From JACKOB01 sp024234575 (GTDB taxonomy: Bacteria; Pseudomonadota; Gammaproteobacteria; Pseudomonadales; Oleiphilaceae), in the NCBI GenBank assembly GCA_051208035.1, contig JBPJFZ010000002.1, positions 310,001 to 374,000 of the forward strand: a DNA stretch of 64,000 bases. Reading direction: 5' to 3'. The stretch's first letter is position 1. Each line of letters opens with the position of its first letter. Positions 52,247 through 61,351 of this stretch are shown one piece after another. The notes under the pieces were generated by a model. That model did no database searches. It worked only from the letters and a program-made list of their open reading frames with translations, and was not told where the DNA came from. The position numbers and the translations under genes are program-made.

Positions 52247-52789
52247 ATGGATAAGCAGCCAATGCGTCATGTGATCGTTAATGGCCTGTTGTTTCAGCTT
52301 TGCTGGGTGTTGGCAATTTTTTCCGAGCCAATGTACGCGCTGTTAACGCTGGTAGTGCTGATAGCGCATTATGTGATGTCTTCCGTTGATCTTTTAACCG
52401 ATCTTCAGGTGCCGACTTTGGTGTTGATTACCGGCGTTACCATTGACTCGCTCTTTACCTTAGCGGGCGTTTATAGCTTTACCGCCAGAGAAGGCGCGAT
52501 GGCAGCAATAACTTTACCTGTTTGGTTAGTGATACTTTGGGTGGCCTTTGCTTTAACGCTAACCCGTTCGCTGGCATGGATGGTAAGAAAGGGCATGTGG
52601 TTTATCGTGGCTTGTGCTGTCGCTGGACCATTGTCTTACCTGACAGGGCGATCGGCAGGGGCTATTTATTTTGACAATCCAGCACTGACTCTAATCGCAA
52701 TCGAATGGGCGGCGGTTGGTTTTTGCACCTACATGATTAGTCGTTATAGATCGACAGTGGAGAGCAAATCATGGGTAAGTTCGGTCTGA
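52247..52789 (+). CDS. DUF2878 integral membrane protein
   Basis: A 180-residue protein with about six membrane segments (starts VIVNGLLFQLCWVLAIF), matching DUF2878. The start is ATG 52247 with GGAG at 52237-52240; an earlier in-frame start at 52211 is less likely. It overlaps the next gene by 19 bases. Function unknown; regularly associated with Cfa-like operons. Confidence 0.85.
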   Translation: MDKQPMRHVIVNGLLFQLCWVLAIFSEPMYALLTLVVLIAHYVMSSVDLLTDLQVPTLVLITGVTIDSLFTLAGVYSFTAREGAMAAITLPVWLVILWVAFALTLTRSLAWMVRKGMWFIVACAVAGPLSYLTGRSAGAIYFDNPALTLIAIEWAAVGFCTYMISRYRSTVESKSWVSSV

Positions 52790-53568
52790 AGGTTTCGGTT
52801 CCTACTGTGGCGGTTTGTGCGGCGTTATTTTCCGTGTCAGCTTTAGCTTCGGTGCAATCCGAAAAGCCGTTGCTCGAAGACTTCGGGCCTGCTACTGAGT
52901 TAGTCAGTAATGAAGGGAAATCGGCCTTCGTGGGGCGGGCTTATGATCCGCTCACGGGCGATTTACTGTACATCGAGCGTTATCAGGTTACTGTGGATGA
53001 GCGCGGCGCACACAGAAATAGTCTGGTTGAATACATTAATCCGGATGGCACTCCCTTTGCCATGAAACAAGTTAGATACGATGGTATAGCCACGGCGCCT
53101 TCAATTACCTTTAAAGATTATCGTGATAATAACGAAATTCGCGTCGAGTCCGGATTGTCGCGCACAACGGTGGCGATCAGAGAAAATGGAGAGACTAATA
53201 TATCCCTCATTGCTGCCCCTGTGGATATGTCGATGGTCATCGACGCAGGTTTTGATCAGTTCTTACAGCAAAACTGGGACAGACTACAAAACAAAGACCC
53301 TTTGCCATTTGCATTTCTTGCAATGGCTCGCCGGTCGTGGATTAATTTTTCGGTAGAAATGATTGCCGCCACAGACGAGCAAGTACAGTTTGCCATCGCA
53401 CCACAAAACTTTTTTATACGCCTGCTGGTTGATCCAATAAATCTCACCTATGACGCGACAACTAGACGCTTGCTTCGCTTTGAAGGAATCACGCCTATTG
53501 AAAAGTCCCAATCTGGTCAGGCTGCCAGTGGCAATATCGTTGCGCGTATTGAGTATGAGTATTTTTAG
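52771..53568 (+). CDS. Secreted protein of unknown function closing the photolyase operon
   Basis: A 265-residue protein with a signal peptide ending LASV near residue 26 and a mature beta-rich part (FVGRAYDPLTGDLLYIERYQVTV, NSLVEYINPDGTPFAMKQVRYDG, VQFAIAPQNFFIRLLVDPINLTYD). It has no Cys in the mature part and no lipobox. It is not the DUF3833 protein often present at this place in related operons, as far as I can tell. It overlaps DUF2878 by 19 bases, so it belongs to the ECF-controlled transcript. A periplasmic lipid carrier or sensor are possible roles. Confidence 0.75.
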   Translation: MGKFGLKVSVPTVAVCAALFSVSALASVQSEKPLLEDFGPATELVSNEGKSAFVGRAYDPLTGDLLYIERYQVTVDERGAHRNSLVEYINPDGTPFAMKQVRYDGIATAPSITFKDYRDNNEIRVESGLSRTTVAIRENGETNISLIAAPVDMSMVIDAGFDQFLQQNWDRLQNKDPLPFAFLAMARRSWINFSVEMIAATDEQVQFAIAPQNFFIRLLVDPINLTYDATTRRLLRFEGITPIEKSQSGQAASGNIVARIEYEYF

Positions 53569-53777
53569 GCGCTGTTCAGCCTGCGATCTTATGAACATCC
53601 GCTCTATCAGTCATTAAATGTGATCAATAAAGAACGTTCCCCTGCAGACTTTGGACACTCCAGCCTGGGACTCAATACATGTTTAGGCATCTCTGATCAT
53701 TGCCAAAAATTAAAATTGCAGGCCATAGGTCGGTCGTGCAGTGCTTTGCTACACTTAGCATAAGTGGAGAGCCAATT

Positions 53778-54632
53778 ATGCTAAAAAAAATGGACGATTT
53801 CTTATCAACAAAATCAACGATATTTACCGCGGTGCTGGCATGCATTCTAATCGCTTTTGTAGGTGTTTTAGATCATGCTACGGGCAGTGAAATCTCGTTC
53901 TCCATTTTTTATCTGATTCCGGTCGCGGCCGTTGCCTGGTATGGTAAAGACCGGTTTGTAGGAGTGGTTTTTTGCTTTCTTTCTGCGCTGACCTGGCTCT
54001 TTATCGATGACATTTCTGGCAGTGTTTACAGCAATCCGCTGATACCAATTTGGAACTCACTGGTTCGTTTAGGATTTTTCCTGATTATCGCCTTTTTACT
54101 GCACCGGTTACGTGTGAATCTTGATTGGCAGGCGGCGCGTGCAGATATTGATGGTTTAACCGGGCTACTCAATGCCAGAGCCTTTCGCGATCGGTACGAC
54201 GCAGCATTTCAGCAGGCGTCGAGGCATAAGCGCTCCTTAGCAATAGGTTATCTCGATCTGGATGGTTTTAAAGGTATTAATGATAACTTCGGGCATGCCG
54301 TGGGTGATCAAGTGCTTAAAACAGTGGCTCAAACGTTGACCCATCGGGTCAGGGCATCAGATATTTGCGCTCGCCTTGGCGGTGATGAGTTTGTTGTGTT
54401 ACTCCCCGAAACCGACTTGGCTGGTGCGCAAACATTCTTTAGCGTATTACACCAGAGTCTCATCGAACTGTTTTCTCAACAAGGGTGGCTAGTGGGTTGC
54501 AGTGTTGGTGTAGCTGTCTACCCCTTGCCTCCTTCACACCCGGAAGAGGCGATCAAGCGCGCAGACAAGCTTATGTATGAAGTCAAACATTCTGGAAAGA
54601 ACAGGATTCTATTCGAAGAGATTGTAATTTAG
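53778..54632 (+). CDS. Membrane-bound diguanylate cyclase
   Basis: A 284-residue protein: about four membrane segments within residues 14-110 and a GGDEF domain from about 124. The active site is GGDEF at 201-205, and an intact product-inhibition site RxxD (Arg192, Asp195) lies five residues ahead, so it should make c-di-GMP and be feedback-controlled. The start is ATG 53778 with GGAG nine bases upstream; the frame is open back to 53700. Transcribed alone, ahead of the TRAP-like pair. Confidence 0.92.
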   Translation: MLKKMDDFLSTKSTIFTAVLACILIAFVGVLDHATGSEISFSIFYLIPVAAVAWYGKDRFVGVVFCFLSALTWLFIDDISGSVYSNPLIPIWNSLVRLGFFLIIAFLLHRLRVNLDWQAARADIDGLTGLLNARAFRDRYDAAFQQASRHKRSLAIGYLDLDGFKGINDNFGHAVGDQVLKTVAQTLTHRVRASDICARLGGDEFVVLLPETDLAGAQTFFSVLHQSLIELFSQQGWLVGCSVGVAVYPLPPSHPEEAIKRADKLMYEVKHSGKNRILFEEIVI

Positions 54633-54771
54633 GGTGGATATTTAAATCTCAACCAAGCAAGCAGTGAATGCCGTCACAAAACGCAGTAAGTAACTTTTGT
54701 ATTTTATCTAATCCGAGTAACGTTAACGCTCACTACCGACGGAAGGTAGACTCATCTGGACAAGGAAAGAA

Positions 54772-55806
54772 ATGAACCGCCAACCCCTCGTTAAGCCCTG
54801 CCTGTATCTTCACGCCATGATGGCAATTTTTATCACCACTTTTACCCTTGGCGCTCAGGCATCTAAGCTAACGCCAATTACCATGTGCGTTTTCGATATG
54901 CTGGGTAACGGCGGGCCTGCGCATCAGGCATTGCAGTCCTACAGAACTGAAGCCATGAAATGGGGGGTAGAGCTGTCGTTTAAGTCTTATACCGATGAGC
55001 GTGTCGCAGCCGAGGCGTTTAACAGTGGCGTGTGTGACATGGTGAACCTGCCTGACATTAGAGCCCGTAGTTACAACCAGTTTACCGGCACGATGAACTC
55101 TATTGGCGCTATTCCAAGTTATGCCCACATGAAAATGATTCTAGCCACACTAAGTTCAACCAAGGCGGCTCCGCTGATGCGTGAAGGCGATTACGAAGTG
55201 TTGTCGATTGTGCCAACCGGTGCCTTGTATGGGTTTGTTATCGACCGCTCTATCGACTCGCCGGCCAAAATGGTGGGGAAGAAAATTACGGTGTTAGACA
55301 ACGCCCCTGAGGCACAATACCTTGCCAGACAAACAGGCATGACACCGGTTTCTTCAACAATTTCTAATGTGCTGCAAAAGTTCAATAATCACGCTGTAGA
55401 TATCACCGGCGCACCGGCGCTGGCCTATGCGCCAATGGAAATGTACAAGGGGCTAGAGCCCAATGGCGGCATTATTAGCTGGCCGTTTTTGCAGACCTCC
55501 CAGCAAATTATCGGGCGCTGGAAAAAACTACCGGAAGGTTTTGGACAGAAGTCCCGCGAGCATTCGCAAACAAAGGTAGATGGTATGATCGCTCTGGTAG
55601 AAATAACCGAGAAGGCAATCCCTGAAAAATACTGGATTCCTATTAATAGCGATCTTAAAAATACCTGGAACGAAACGTTCCGCCTCAATCGCATCGCCTT
55701 GCGAGAGCAGGGGATATACAACGGTAAAGCGCTGTCGCTGTTTCGCAAAGTGAGATGTTCTATTGATCCAGGCCTGGCTGAGTGCACTGCCGAAAATCGT
55801 GAATAA
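54772..55806 (+). CDS. TRAP-associated periplasmic solute-binding protein (DUF6091-like)
   Basis: A 344-residue exported protein: signal peptide ending AQAS/KLTP near residue 32, then TMCVFDMLGNGGPAHQALQSYRTEAMKWGVELSFKSYTDERVAAEAFNSGVCDMVNLPDIRARSYNQF, typical of an unusual TRAP-associated binding protein family that lacks the classical DctP sequence. It has three or four Cys. Cargo unknown. It sits 50 bases before the fused TRAP permease gene; both lie next to a lipase and lipase chaperone on the opposite strand. Confidence 0.78.
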   Translation: MNRQPLVKPCLYLHAMMAIFITTFTLGAQASKLTPITMCVFDMLGNGGPAHQALQSYRTEAMKWGVELSFKSYTDERVAAEAFNSGVCDMVNLPDIRARSYNQFTGTMNSIGAIPSYAHMKMILATLSSTKAAPLMREGDYEVLSIVPTGALYGFVIDRSIDSPAKMVGKKITVLDNAPEAQYLARQTGMTPVSSTISNVLQKFNNHAVDITGAPALAYAPMEMYKGLEPNGGIISWPFLQTSQQIIGRWKKLPEGFGQKSREHSQTKVDGMIALVEITEKAIPEKYWIPINSDLKNTWNETFRLNRIALREQGIYNGKALSLFRKVRCSIDPGLAECTAENRE

Positions 55807-55856
55807 TTCTTTGCATAAAATCATGTCTTATGTGGTTTGAAAGACTGGAGAACGCG

Positions 55857-57920
55857 GTGACAGAGGGGACTAACGCGGCGCAAATAGGCTCGACTTTGTT
55901 CGGTAAACTTACGTCATTTGTCGTGTTGCTGTTATTAGTCTTTACCGTTTTGGCGGGCACAGGTGAAAACATTCATTCCCGCCTGTTAAATCTGGGGGTT
56001 GAAATCTGGGGCGATTACAGAGATCTTCGCGCAGATATGGCACCCCCATCTTGTGTCGTAGAGACGGATTTAGAAGCACGCTTAGATAAACTGGAAGCAG
56101 AGGTGAATACTGCAAATGAAGATGCACTATTTGCAGAAACATTTGACAGAGACGCGGCGAGGATGTCTCTGCACAATCAGCAGAAGGTTTGTGCCGCGAG
56201 GCATGCTGCCTATCAAACCAATATTGAGAAAGTAAATATTTATGTGCGGGTGTATCGACAGGTAGAGCAGGCATTTGCCTCTTTAAGCCTCTTCGCGATT
56301 AACCAGCAACATTTTATTCTGGTGGTAATGCTGCTGTTGTCCGCAGGTGTCGCAACGGCCCATAAACACCATATTGCCTTTCGGCAGATAAGCACGCGCT
56401 ACGATCACTATGTCTCAACCTCAAGCCAGCTCGTTGCCAACAGCGGACTGGCATACTCTGCCTGGGTCTATCATAAGGGAGGGCTGGATTCGGGTGTGGT
56501 GGCGACGCACCCAGAGGTCAATATTACCCTGATAACGGGGGCTGTTTTACTGGCCATAATGAGCCTGTACCAATTGCTGACCCCCGCCAAATCACTCGTT
56601 TCGGGGGGCAGTGTAGCAAAGGCGTTGCTCAGCATTCCTATTTATACTTTTATGCTGCTGGCCGCGATTAATCACTTCTATTTTCAAGAAGGTCACCCTG
56701 CGGGTATCGCTATCTACTTTACCCAACTCTTTCAATTAACCGGCCTCTATCTCAATATCGCCTTATACATCTGGGTGGGCATGTTGTTGAAACAAACCCG
56801 GTTGGGTGAGCGTATTTTCGATGTGTTCCAGCCCTGGAAACTACCGCCAGAAGTGCTCGCCTTTGTCGCCATAGTAATCATGGCAGTCCCCACTGCCTAT
56901 ACCGGCGCCTCGGGTATTATCATCATTGCCATGGGGGTTGTTGTATATAGCGAGTTACGCAGAGTAGGCACAAGACGACAACTGGCGCTGGCTGTTACGG
57001 CCATGACAGGAAGCTCAGGCGTTGTGCTGCGACCCTGCTTGCTGGTAATTGGCATCGCCATGCTGAATAAAGAGGTGGTCACGGACGATTTGTTTCATTG
57101 GGGCAGTCGGGTGTTCATGCTAACACTGGCTGTTTTTTTGTTTTACGCCTTGCTGACACGTAAAGATACGCGGCCCATTGCGCCTGTGCGCGAAGCATTG
57201 CGACCCAGCCTGCTAAAGCTCGTGCCGCTTGCACCCTATGTTGCCATCTTACTCGCGGTTTGCCTGGCCTATTCGTTGTTACTTGATGCGCATCTTGATG
57301 AGTTTTCTGCCCCTATAATTCTGCCTGCTCTCATACTGGCAGTGATCGTCTTTGAACGGCTCCTTTGGCGCTACGAGCGCGATCAAAAACCGCTAAACCC
57401 TGCATTATCATCAACGATTGGTGGTGCCGTTGGCGAATCGGTGTCGGGCGCATCGGTGCAAATTGGCGCACTGCTGATGTTGATGGCTTGCTCATTCACC
57501 GTAGGTGGCATCCTTGAGCAAAGCGGTGGTAGTTATCACGCTGCTGCAAGCATTTCTTCGCCGCTTGTTGCCATGGGCGTGCTGGTGTTATTGCTGGTAT
57601 TCATCGGTATGGTTATGGACCCCTTTGGTGCGCTGGTTCTCGTAACCAGCACCATTGCACCATTTGCCTATCAAAGCGGAATAGATCCCATTCATTTTTG
57701 GATGACGGCACTGGTCGCCTTTGAGCTAGGGTATCTCAGCCCACCTGTGTCACTTAATCATTTGCTCACCCGGCAGGTCGTGGGTGCTGAAGAGGTTGAG
57801 CTTGCCGCAAAGGAGGGTGGGAACAGCTTTTATTATCGGCATGAGCGCATTCTGCTGCCGCTGCTGGTAATGTCGACCACATTGATATTGGTGGCGTTTG
57901 GCCCATTGTTGCGGTATTGA
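55857..57920 (+). CDS. TRAP transporter fused small and large permease (DctQM-like)
   Basis: A 687-residue inner-membrane protein. The first 260 residues look like an enlarged small subunit (DctQ): membrane helices near 20-40, 160-175 and others, with a soluble helical insert (about 55-140) that holds charged residues and two or three Cys. The remainder is the large subunit (DctM) with AVPTAYTGASGIIIIAMG, GSSGVVLRPCLLVIGIAM, and the second repeat VLLLVFIGMVMDPFGALVLVTSTIAP, ELGYLSPPVSLNHLL. These are sodium-driven importers using a periplasmic binding protein. Start: GTG 55857 with GGAG six bases upstream; ATG 55830 is an alternative with a weak site. Stop lies 8 bases from the convergent lifO stop. 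Confidence 0.87.
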   Translation: MTEGTNAAQIGSTLFGKLTSFVVLLLLVFTVLAGTGENIHSRLLNLGVEIWGDYRDLRADMAPPSCVVETDLEARLDKLEAEVNTANEDALFAETFDRDAARMSLHNQQKVCAARHAAYQTNIEKVNIYVRVYRQVEQAFASLSLFAINQQHFILVVMLLLSAGVATAHKHHIAFRQISTRYDHYVSTSSQLVANSGLAYSAWVYHKGGLDSGVVATHPEVNITLITGAVLLAIMSLYQLLTPAKSLVSGGSVAKALLSIPIYTFMLLAAINHFYFQEGHPAGIAIYFTQLFQLTGLYLNIALYIWVGMLLKQTRLGERIFDVFQPWKLPPEVLAFVAIVIMAVPTAYTGASGIIIIAMGVVVYSELRRVGTRRQLALAVTAMTGSSGVVLRPCLLVIGIAMLNKEVVTDDLFHWGSRVFMLTLAVFLFYALLTRKDTRPIAPVREALRPSLLKLVPLAPYVAILLAVCLAYSLLLDAHLDEFSAPIILPALILAVIVFERLLWRYERDQKPLNPALSSTIGGAVGESVSGASVQIGALLMLMACSFTVGGILEQSGGSYHAAASISSPLVAMGVLVLLLVFIGMVMDPFGALVLVTSTIAPFAYQSGIDPIHFWMTALVAFELGYLSPPVSLNHLLTRQVVGAEEVELAAKEGGNSFYYRHERILLPLLVMSTTLILVAFGPLLRY

Positions 57921-57928
57921 AGGCAGCA

Positions 57929-58954
57929 CTACATCGAGCTATCCAGCGCCCTTACACGCAGCCGCTCTGTGCCGGTAAAATTATCCTCAATATAACGGTT
58001 GAGGGCGCGTTGTTTGTCTTCATCCGTCAGCCCCGCCTTCTGCAATTGATTGCGCTCTTGCACATAACGGTTAAGCCTCTGTTGCCATTGTTTTCTGTCG
58101 GCATCGAGCCTGGCCATGGCTTGCGCGGCATCGGTACCCAGGGAAGCTGCCCGTACTTGAAAGAGAGCCTCGTTGCTTGCCCCAGACTGCTTCATGGCCT
58201 CTGTGGTGGCAAACAGATCGGCATGGCGTGAAACCTTTTGGCGCAGCGCCTGTACCTCGTCAGGTAGTGATCTTTCCAGTGCAGTTATACGCTCTTGCTT
58301 AGCTTGCGCATCTAAAGAGTCGTCAGCGGAAACCGAAAGTCGGTTCAACATATAATCGTCATAGACTTCTTCGTCCTCGAAAAATGCCTGATGCTCGTCA
58401 GCGGTGAAGTATTGGCTCCGTAACGCCATTAAATCTGCTTTTTGTTGCCGTATGGCGGTAAGTTTCGCCCCAGGATCATTTGCCTCTACTGTTGGCTCAG
58501 CCAATTCCGTAAGGGCGATTTTATAATCCACATAACGCTTAAGTAACCCTAACGCTTGTTGCAGTGCTTCTGCGGATAATTGCTGTGCTAAATCTTGTTG
58601 AATGCGTGTCAGTAATACCTCTAAAGTCTCTTCACCCATGGCAGATAGGTAAAACTCGAATAATTGGGTTATTTCATCGTTAATCAGTAAGTTACCCTGG
58701 TTGTCGGTGCCAAGATCTGCTTCGTGGTTAATGTTCGATAAAGACCTAGGCGCCTTAGCACTGATCATCGGCAGTTGTTGGTCAATAGCGTTTTGGTAGG
58801 CTCTCTCGTTGACTGATTTTGCCGAAGCGGGTGTCATCGGCTGGCTGCTATCTGTTGGCAAAACCCTGTTATCTGACAGATTAATGTAAGCCACATAAGC
58901 GGCAATCAACAATACGAGAAAAATCAGCGGAGTGGCAATAGTGGCTTTTTTCAT
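57929..58954 (-). CDS. lifO: Lipase-specific foldase (lipase chaperone) LifO
   Basis: A 341-residue inner-membrane-anchored foldase: N-terminal membrane segment near 9-26, a Pro/Ser-rich linker, and the helical body with motif LFEFYLSAMGEE near 104-115 (family consensus RxxFDYxLSAxGE; the Arg is replaced in the DEITQLFEFY context) and two mini-domains rich in Gln/Ala/Leu/Glu. It folds the lipase encoded just upstream. The lipase gene comes first in transcription and a GC-rich hairpin separates the two, a common way to make more lipase than chaperone. Confidence 0.92.
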   Translation of the reverse strand: MKKATIATPLIFLVLLIAAYVAYINLSDNRVLPTDSSQPMTPASAKSVNERAYQNAIDQQLPMISAKAPRSLSNINHEADLGTDNQGNLLINDEITQLFEFYLSAMGEETLEVLLTRIQQDLAQQLSAEALQQALGLLKRYVDYKIALTELAEPTVEANDPGAKLTAIRQQKADLMALRSQYFTADEHQAFFEDEEVYDDYMLNRLSVSADDSLDAQAKQERITALERSLPDEVQALRQKVSRHADLFATTEAMKQSGASNEALFQVRAASLGTDAAQAMARLDADRKQWQQRLNRYVQERNQLQKAGLTDEDKQRALNRYIEDNFTGTERLRVRALDSSM

Positions 58955-58996
58955 GTGATTTCTCCCTTGTTTTTGTTTGAGTTGGTTAAACTGGCT

Positions 58997-59047
58997 GCCC
59001 CGGTAGTGGCTTGATTATCGAAATGTAGCCAGCCTGCTCACCGGGGC
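58997..59047 (-). promoter_or_regulatory. Hairpin between lipase and foldase genes
   Basis: GCCCCGGT (58997-59004) pairs with ACCGGGGC (59040-59047); inside them TGGCT and AGCCA give a nested stem. No T run follows on the minus strand. It lies directly after the lipase stop, so it could stabilise the lipase end or attenuate the foldase (inference). Confidence 0.5.
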
Positions 59048-59054
59048 GATTTCT

Positions 59055-60014
59055 TTACAAGCCTTCTTTTTTCAGGCGGTTGGCATGGTTTTTAAATACA
59101 GTTTTCGGATTGGTTTCGAACAATGAGACCAGTCCCAAAACATGGTTGTTGATATCAATATGGTTCATGAAGTAGTCGTCCCTCAGGACTTTACCAAAGT
59201 GGTTTGCACACACACCGGTAACGCCGTCATTGGCGGCACCATTGAAAGCCAGGCCTGTGATCGCAAACAGTGGGTCGGATATGTCTACACCACCCGTTAA
59301 GTGGCCCGCGCCACCCCAGGAATAGAGTTTTATGCTATTACCATTAACCGTGACCGATGATGGCCCCACACCACAAGCAGTGGCCGGCAGACCGGCAGGG
59401 TAGGTAGCATTAAACTGTGCCGCACCCGCTGCATTAAACTCGCCTAGCATGGCGTAAATATCAGATTTATCTTTTTTGTTGTCAGATAAAAGATTCACCA
59501 GGTTACCAACGGCATTGGCGAATGTTTCGAACAGCACACCTTGCACGCTTGCTGGAGGGGCTACATCCGTTACGATGTCGGCCAGCGGTGAGCCGGTGTG
59601 TGGCGTCGACATGGTCGTCACGGATGCAACTAAGTCAGGACGGGTATTCATCACGTAACGTGCTGTCATCCCTCCCTGGCTATGTCCCATCAAATTGAAT
59701 TTGCTTATTTTTCCACCAGATGCCGCTTTAATTTCCTCAAGCTGTGCAATTAACGATTCGCCGCGCATGGCCGAGTTTTCAAATGCATTGATTTTTGCTA
59801 CGTGTACGTCTGCTCCCTGTCTTTCCAGGGTAGAAGGGATCTGGTACCAATAGTCAACGCTGGCGATTGTGTCGAAAGCGAAAATACCTGGAACTAATAC
59901 AATAGGATGTTTAGTTTTGGTGTAGCTGAAGTAGTCTGAAAAAAATCCGGCCTGTGATACCGGGGCGATAGAAAGCGTTGCCGCTACTGATAGTGCAGTG
60001 AGAGTTTTTCTCAT
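59055..60014 (-). CDS. lipA: Secreted triacylglycerol lipase (family I.1/I.2 type)
   Basis: A 319-residue exported lipase: signal peptide of about 22 residues ending QAG; oxyanion segment HPIVLVPGIFAFD near 36-48; nucleophile Ser112 in GHSQGG; catalytic Asp in NDGVTGV and His in NHIDINNH near the C-terminus; two Cys (ACGVG and GVCANHFG) that form the conserved disulfide. It hydrolyses long-chain triglycerides and needs the foldase encoded downstream. Calcium-site Asp residues are plausible. An AraC-type regulator is divergent, 300 bases away, a likely control. Confidence 0.94.
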   Translation of the reverse strand: MRKTLTALSVAATLSIAPVSQAGFFSDYFSYTKTKHPIVLVPGIFAFDTIASVDYWYQIPSTLERQGADVHVAKINAFENSAMRGESLIAQLEEIKAASGGKISKFNLMGHSQGGMTARYVMNTRPDLVASVTTMSTPHTGSPLADIVTDVAPPASVQGVLFETFANAVGNLVNLLSDNKKDKSDIYAMLGEFNAAGAAQFNATYPAGLPATACGVGPSSVTVNGNSIKLYSWGGAGHLTGGVDISDPLFAITGLAFNGAANDGVTGVCANHFGKVLRDDYFMNHIDINNHVLGLVSLFETNPKTVFKNHANRLKKEGL

Positions 60015-60313
60015 GTTGTATTCCTCTGGAATCTTGTTTTTATTGTGACTGAGTGTGCTGTTGTTGAAACTTATGCAACGAGACCAGCTTAAAATTTAGT
60101 CATGGGAAAACACTTGTACGTTTTGATGGTTGTTTACTGTTTCGTTTAAAAACAGGGAGCAGTTCACGAAAAGCAAAATCAAACAATGAAATAGTGATGT
60201 CGAATGAATTAAGGTGAACAGTTGTAAGTTTAAAGTGGTAGGTCAGGCGTTGAAGTGAGGGCGCTGTCTTCGGTTGTAAAAAATAACAAAAAAACTCAGG
60301 GAGCTTCGTCATT

Positions 60314-61135
60314 ATGACTTTGGCACCACCATCATTACTTTACCTATGGCCGAAGCGGACGCTGTACTTTGGTGCCGTTTATGAGCCCAGAGAACTGTCG
60401 CAAGCCGCCGCAACGCTGTTGGTTTCTCTGGGGGAACCAATCAGGTTTGTCGCGAAGGGAATGTCAGCCCCAGTGGCCAGCAACAGTATCTTGCTGCAGG
60501 CCGGCGTGCGTGTTTGGGCCGATTCAGGTAACGCAATGATTGCCAATTGTTATCTGGATGCGTTGGGCATCGACTATCATAATCTGTCCGCGCTGATGAC
60601 CCATCAAAAAGGTGGTGCTGCCTGGCAGTTAAAAGAGGAGGCGCAATACATCGAGGCTTTTAGTAGCATTTACGACCAGCAGCAGGGCTCAGAAGACACT
60701 TGGCAGGTGCTGGATCAGCTGTTGATGAATAATGACTTGTCTGCCGCCTACCCAGTGGATGCCCGTGTCGAAGAGGTTCTTGAGCTTATCCGTCGTACTG
60801 TCGACGATAATCTTTCGGTGGAAGAGCTGGCTGACGCTGTTTGCCTGTCGGTGCCTCGATTGGTTGAGGTTTTCAAGAAGCAGACGGGTATTCCTATCAG
60901 ACGTTACCGGTTGTGGCATCGTCTTTATGTTACCGCTTTACGCATGGGCTGCGGCGAAAATCTGACCGAGGCGGCACTGGCGGCAGGTTTTACCGATTCT
61001 GCCCACTGTTCACATACCTTTCGGGCCATGCTTGGCATGCCGCCGTCACAGATTTTTTCCCCGACTAATAAAATGCGTATAGTTACCCCGCAAACCCATC
61101 GTGATGCACCCTCAATGGCTTGCGATGTTGCCTGA
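60314..61135 (+). CDS. AraC-family transcriptional regulator next to lipase
   Basis: A 273-residue regulator. The N-terminal half (about 1-150) is a small ligand-sensing domain of unrecognised type; the C-terminus carries two helix-turn-helices (LSVEELADAVCLSVPRLVEVFKKQTG near 175-200 and NLTEAALAAGFTDSAHCSHTFRAMLGMPPSQIF near 218-250). It is transcribed away from the lipase, so it could control lipase expression, and the polyamine importer 220 bases downstream is another candidate. A small unlike ORF (60100-60312) on the other strand is probably chance. Confidence 0.88.
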   Translation: MTLAPPSLLYLWPKRTLYFGAVYEPRELSQAAATLLVSLGEPIRFVAKGMSAPVASNSILLQAGVRVWADSGNAMIANCYLDALGIDYHNLSALMTHQKGGAAWQLKEEAQYIEAFSSIYDQQQGSEDTWQVLDQLLMNNDLSAAYPVDARVEEVLELIRRTVDDNLSVEELADAVCLSVPRLVEVFKKQTGIPIRRYRLWHRLYVTALRMGCGENLTEAALAAGFTDSAHCSHTFRAMLGMPPSQIFSPTNKMRIVTPQTHRDAPSMACDVA

Positions 61136-61351
61136 TTTCTATTGGTTGGTACACATGCGGTATGCGCTTTAGAGGGTGCATTTCGCTGGTCTGATCACTC
61201 TTCCGCAAAAAAATTGGCAATCGACTAAAAAAAAACTTTTTTTTTGCCGCATTTTTGTTCATATTTGGCACCTCAAGCCTATCCCGGAGGTGGTACGGGT
61301 GGGTAAAATTTCGGCCCCTCAAATAGTTTCTTTTAAAAGGAGATTCAGTTG

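Noticed and set aside
57917..58231. 104-residue plus-strand open frame after the TRAP permease
   Set aside because: Entirely antisense to lifO, with no coding-like features.
60100..60312. 70-residue minus-strand open frame between lipase and AraC gene
   Set aside because: No ribosome binding site or recognisable domain; occupies what should be the divergent promoter region.
61220..61250. A9-C-T9 run before potF as a terminator of the AraC gene
   Set aside because: The stem is only A-T pairs, so too weak to count; at best a curved-DNA element near the promoter.
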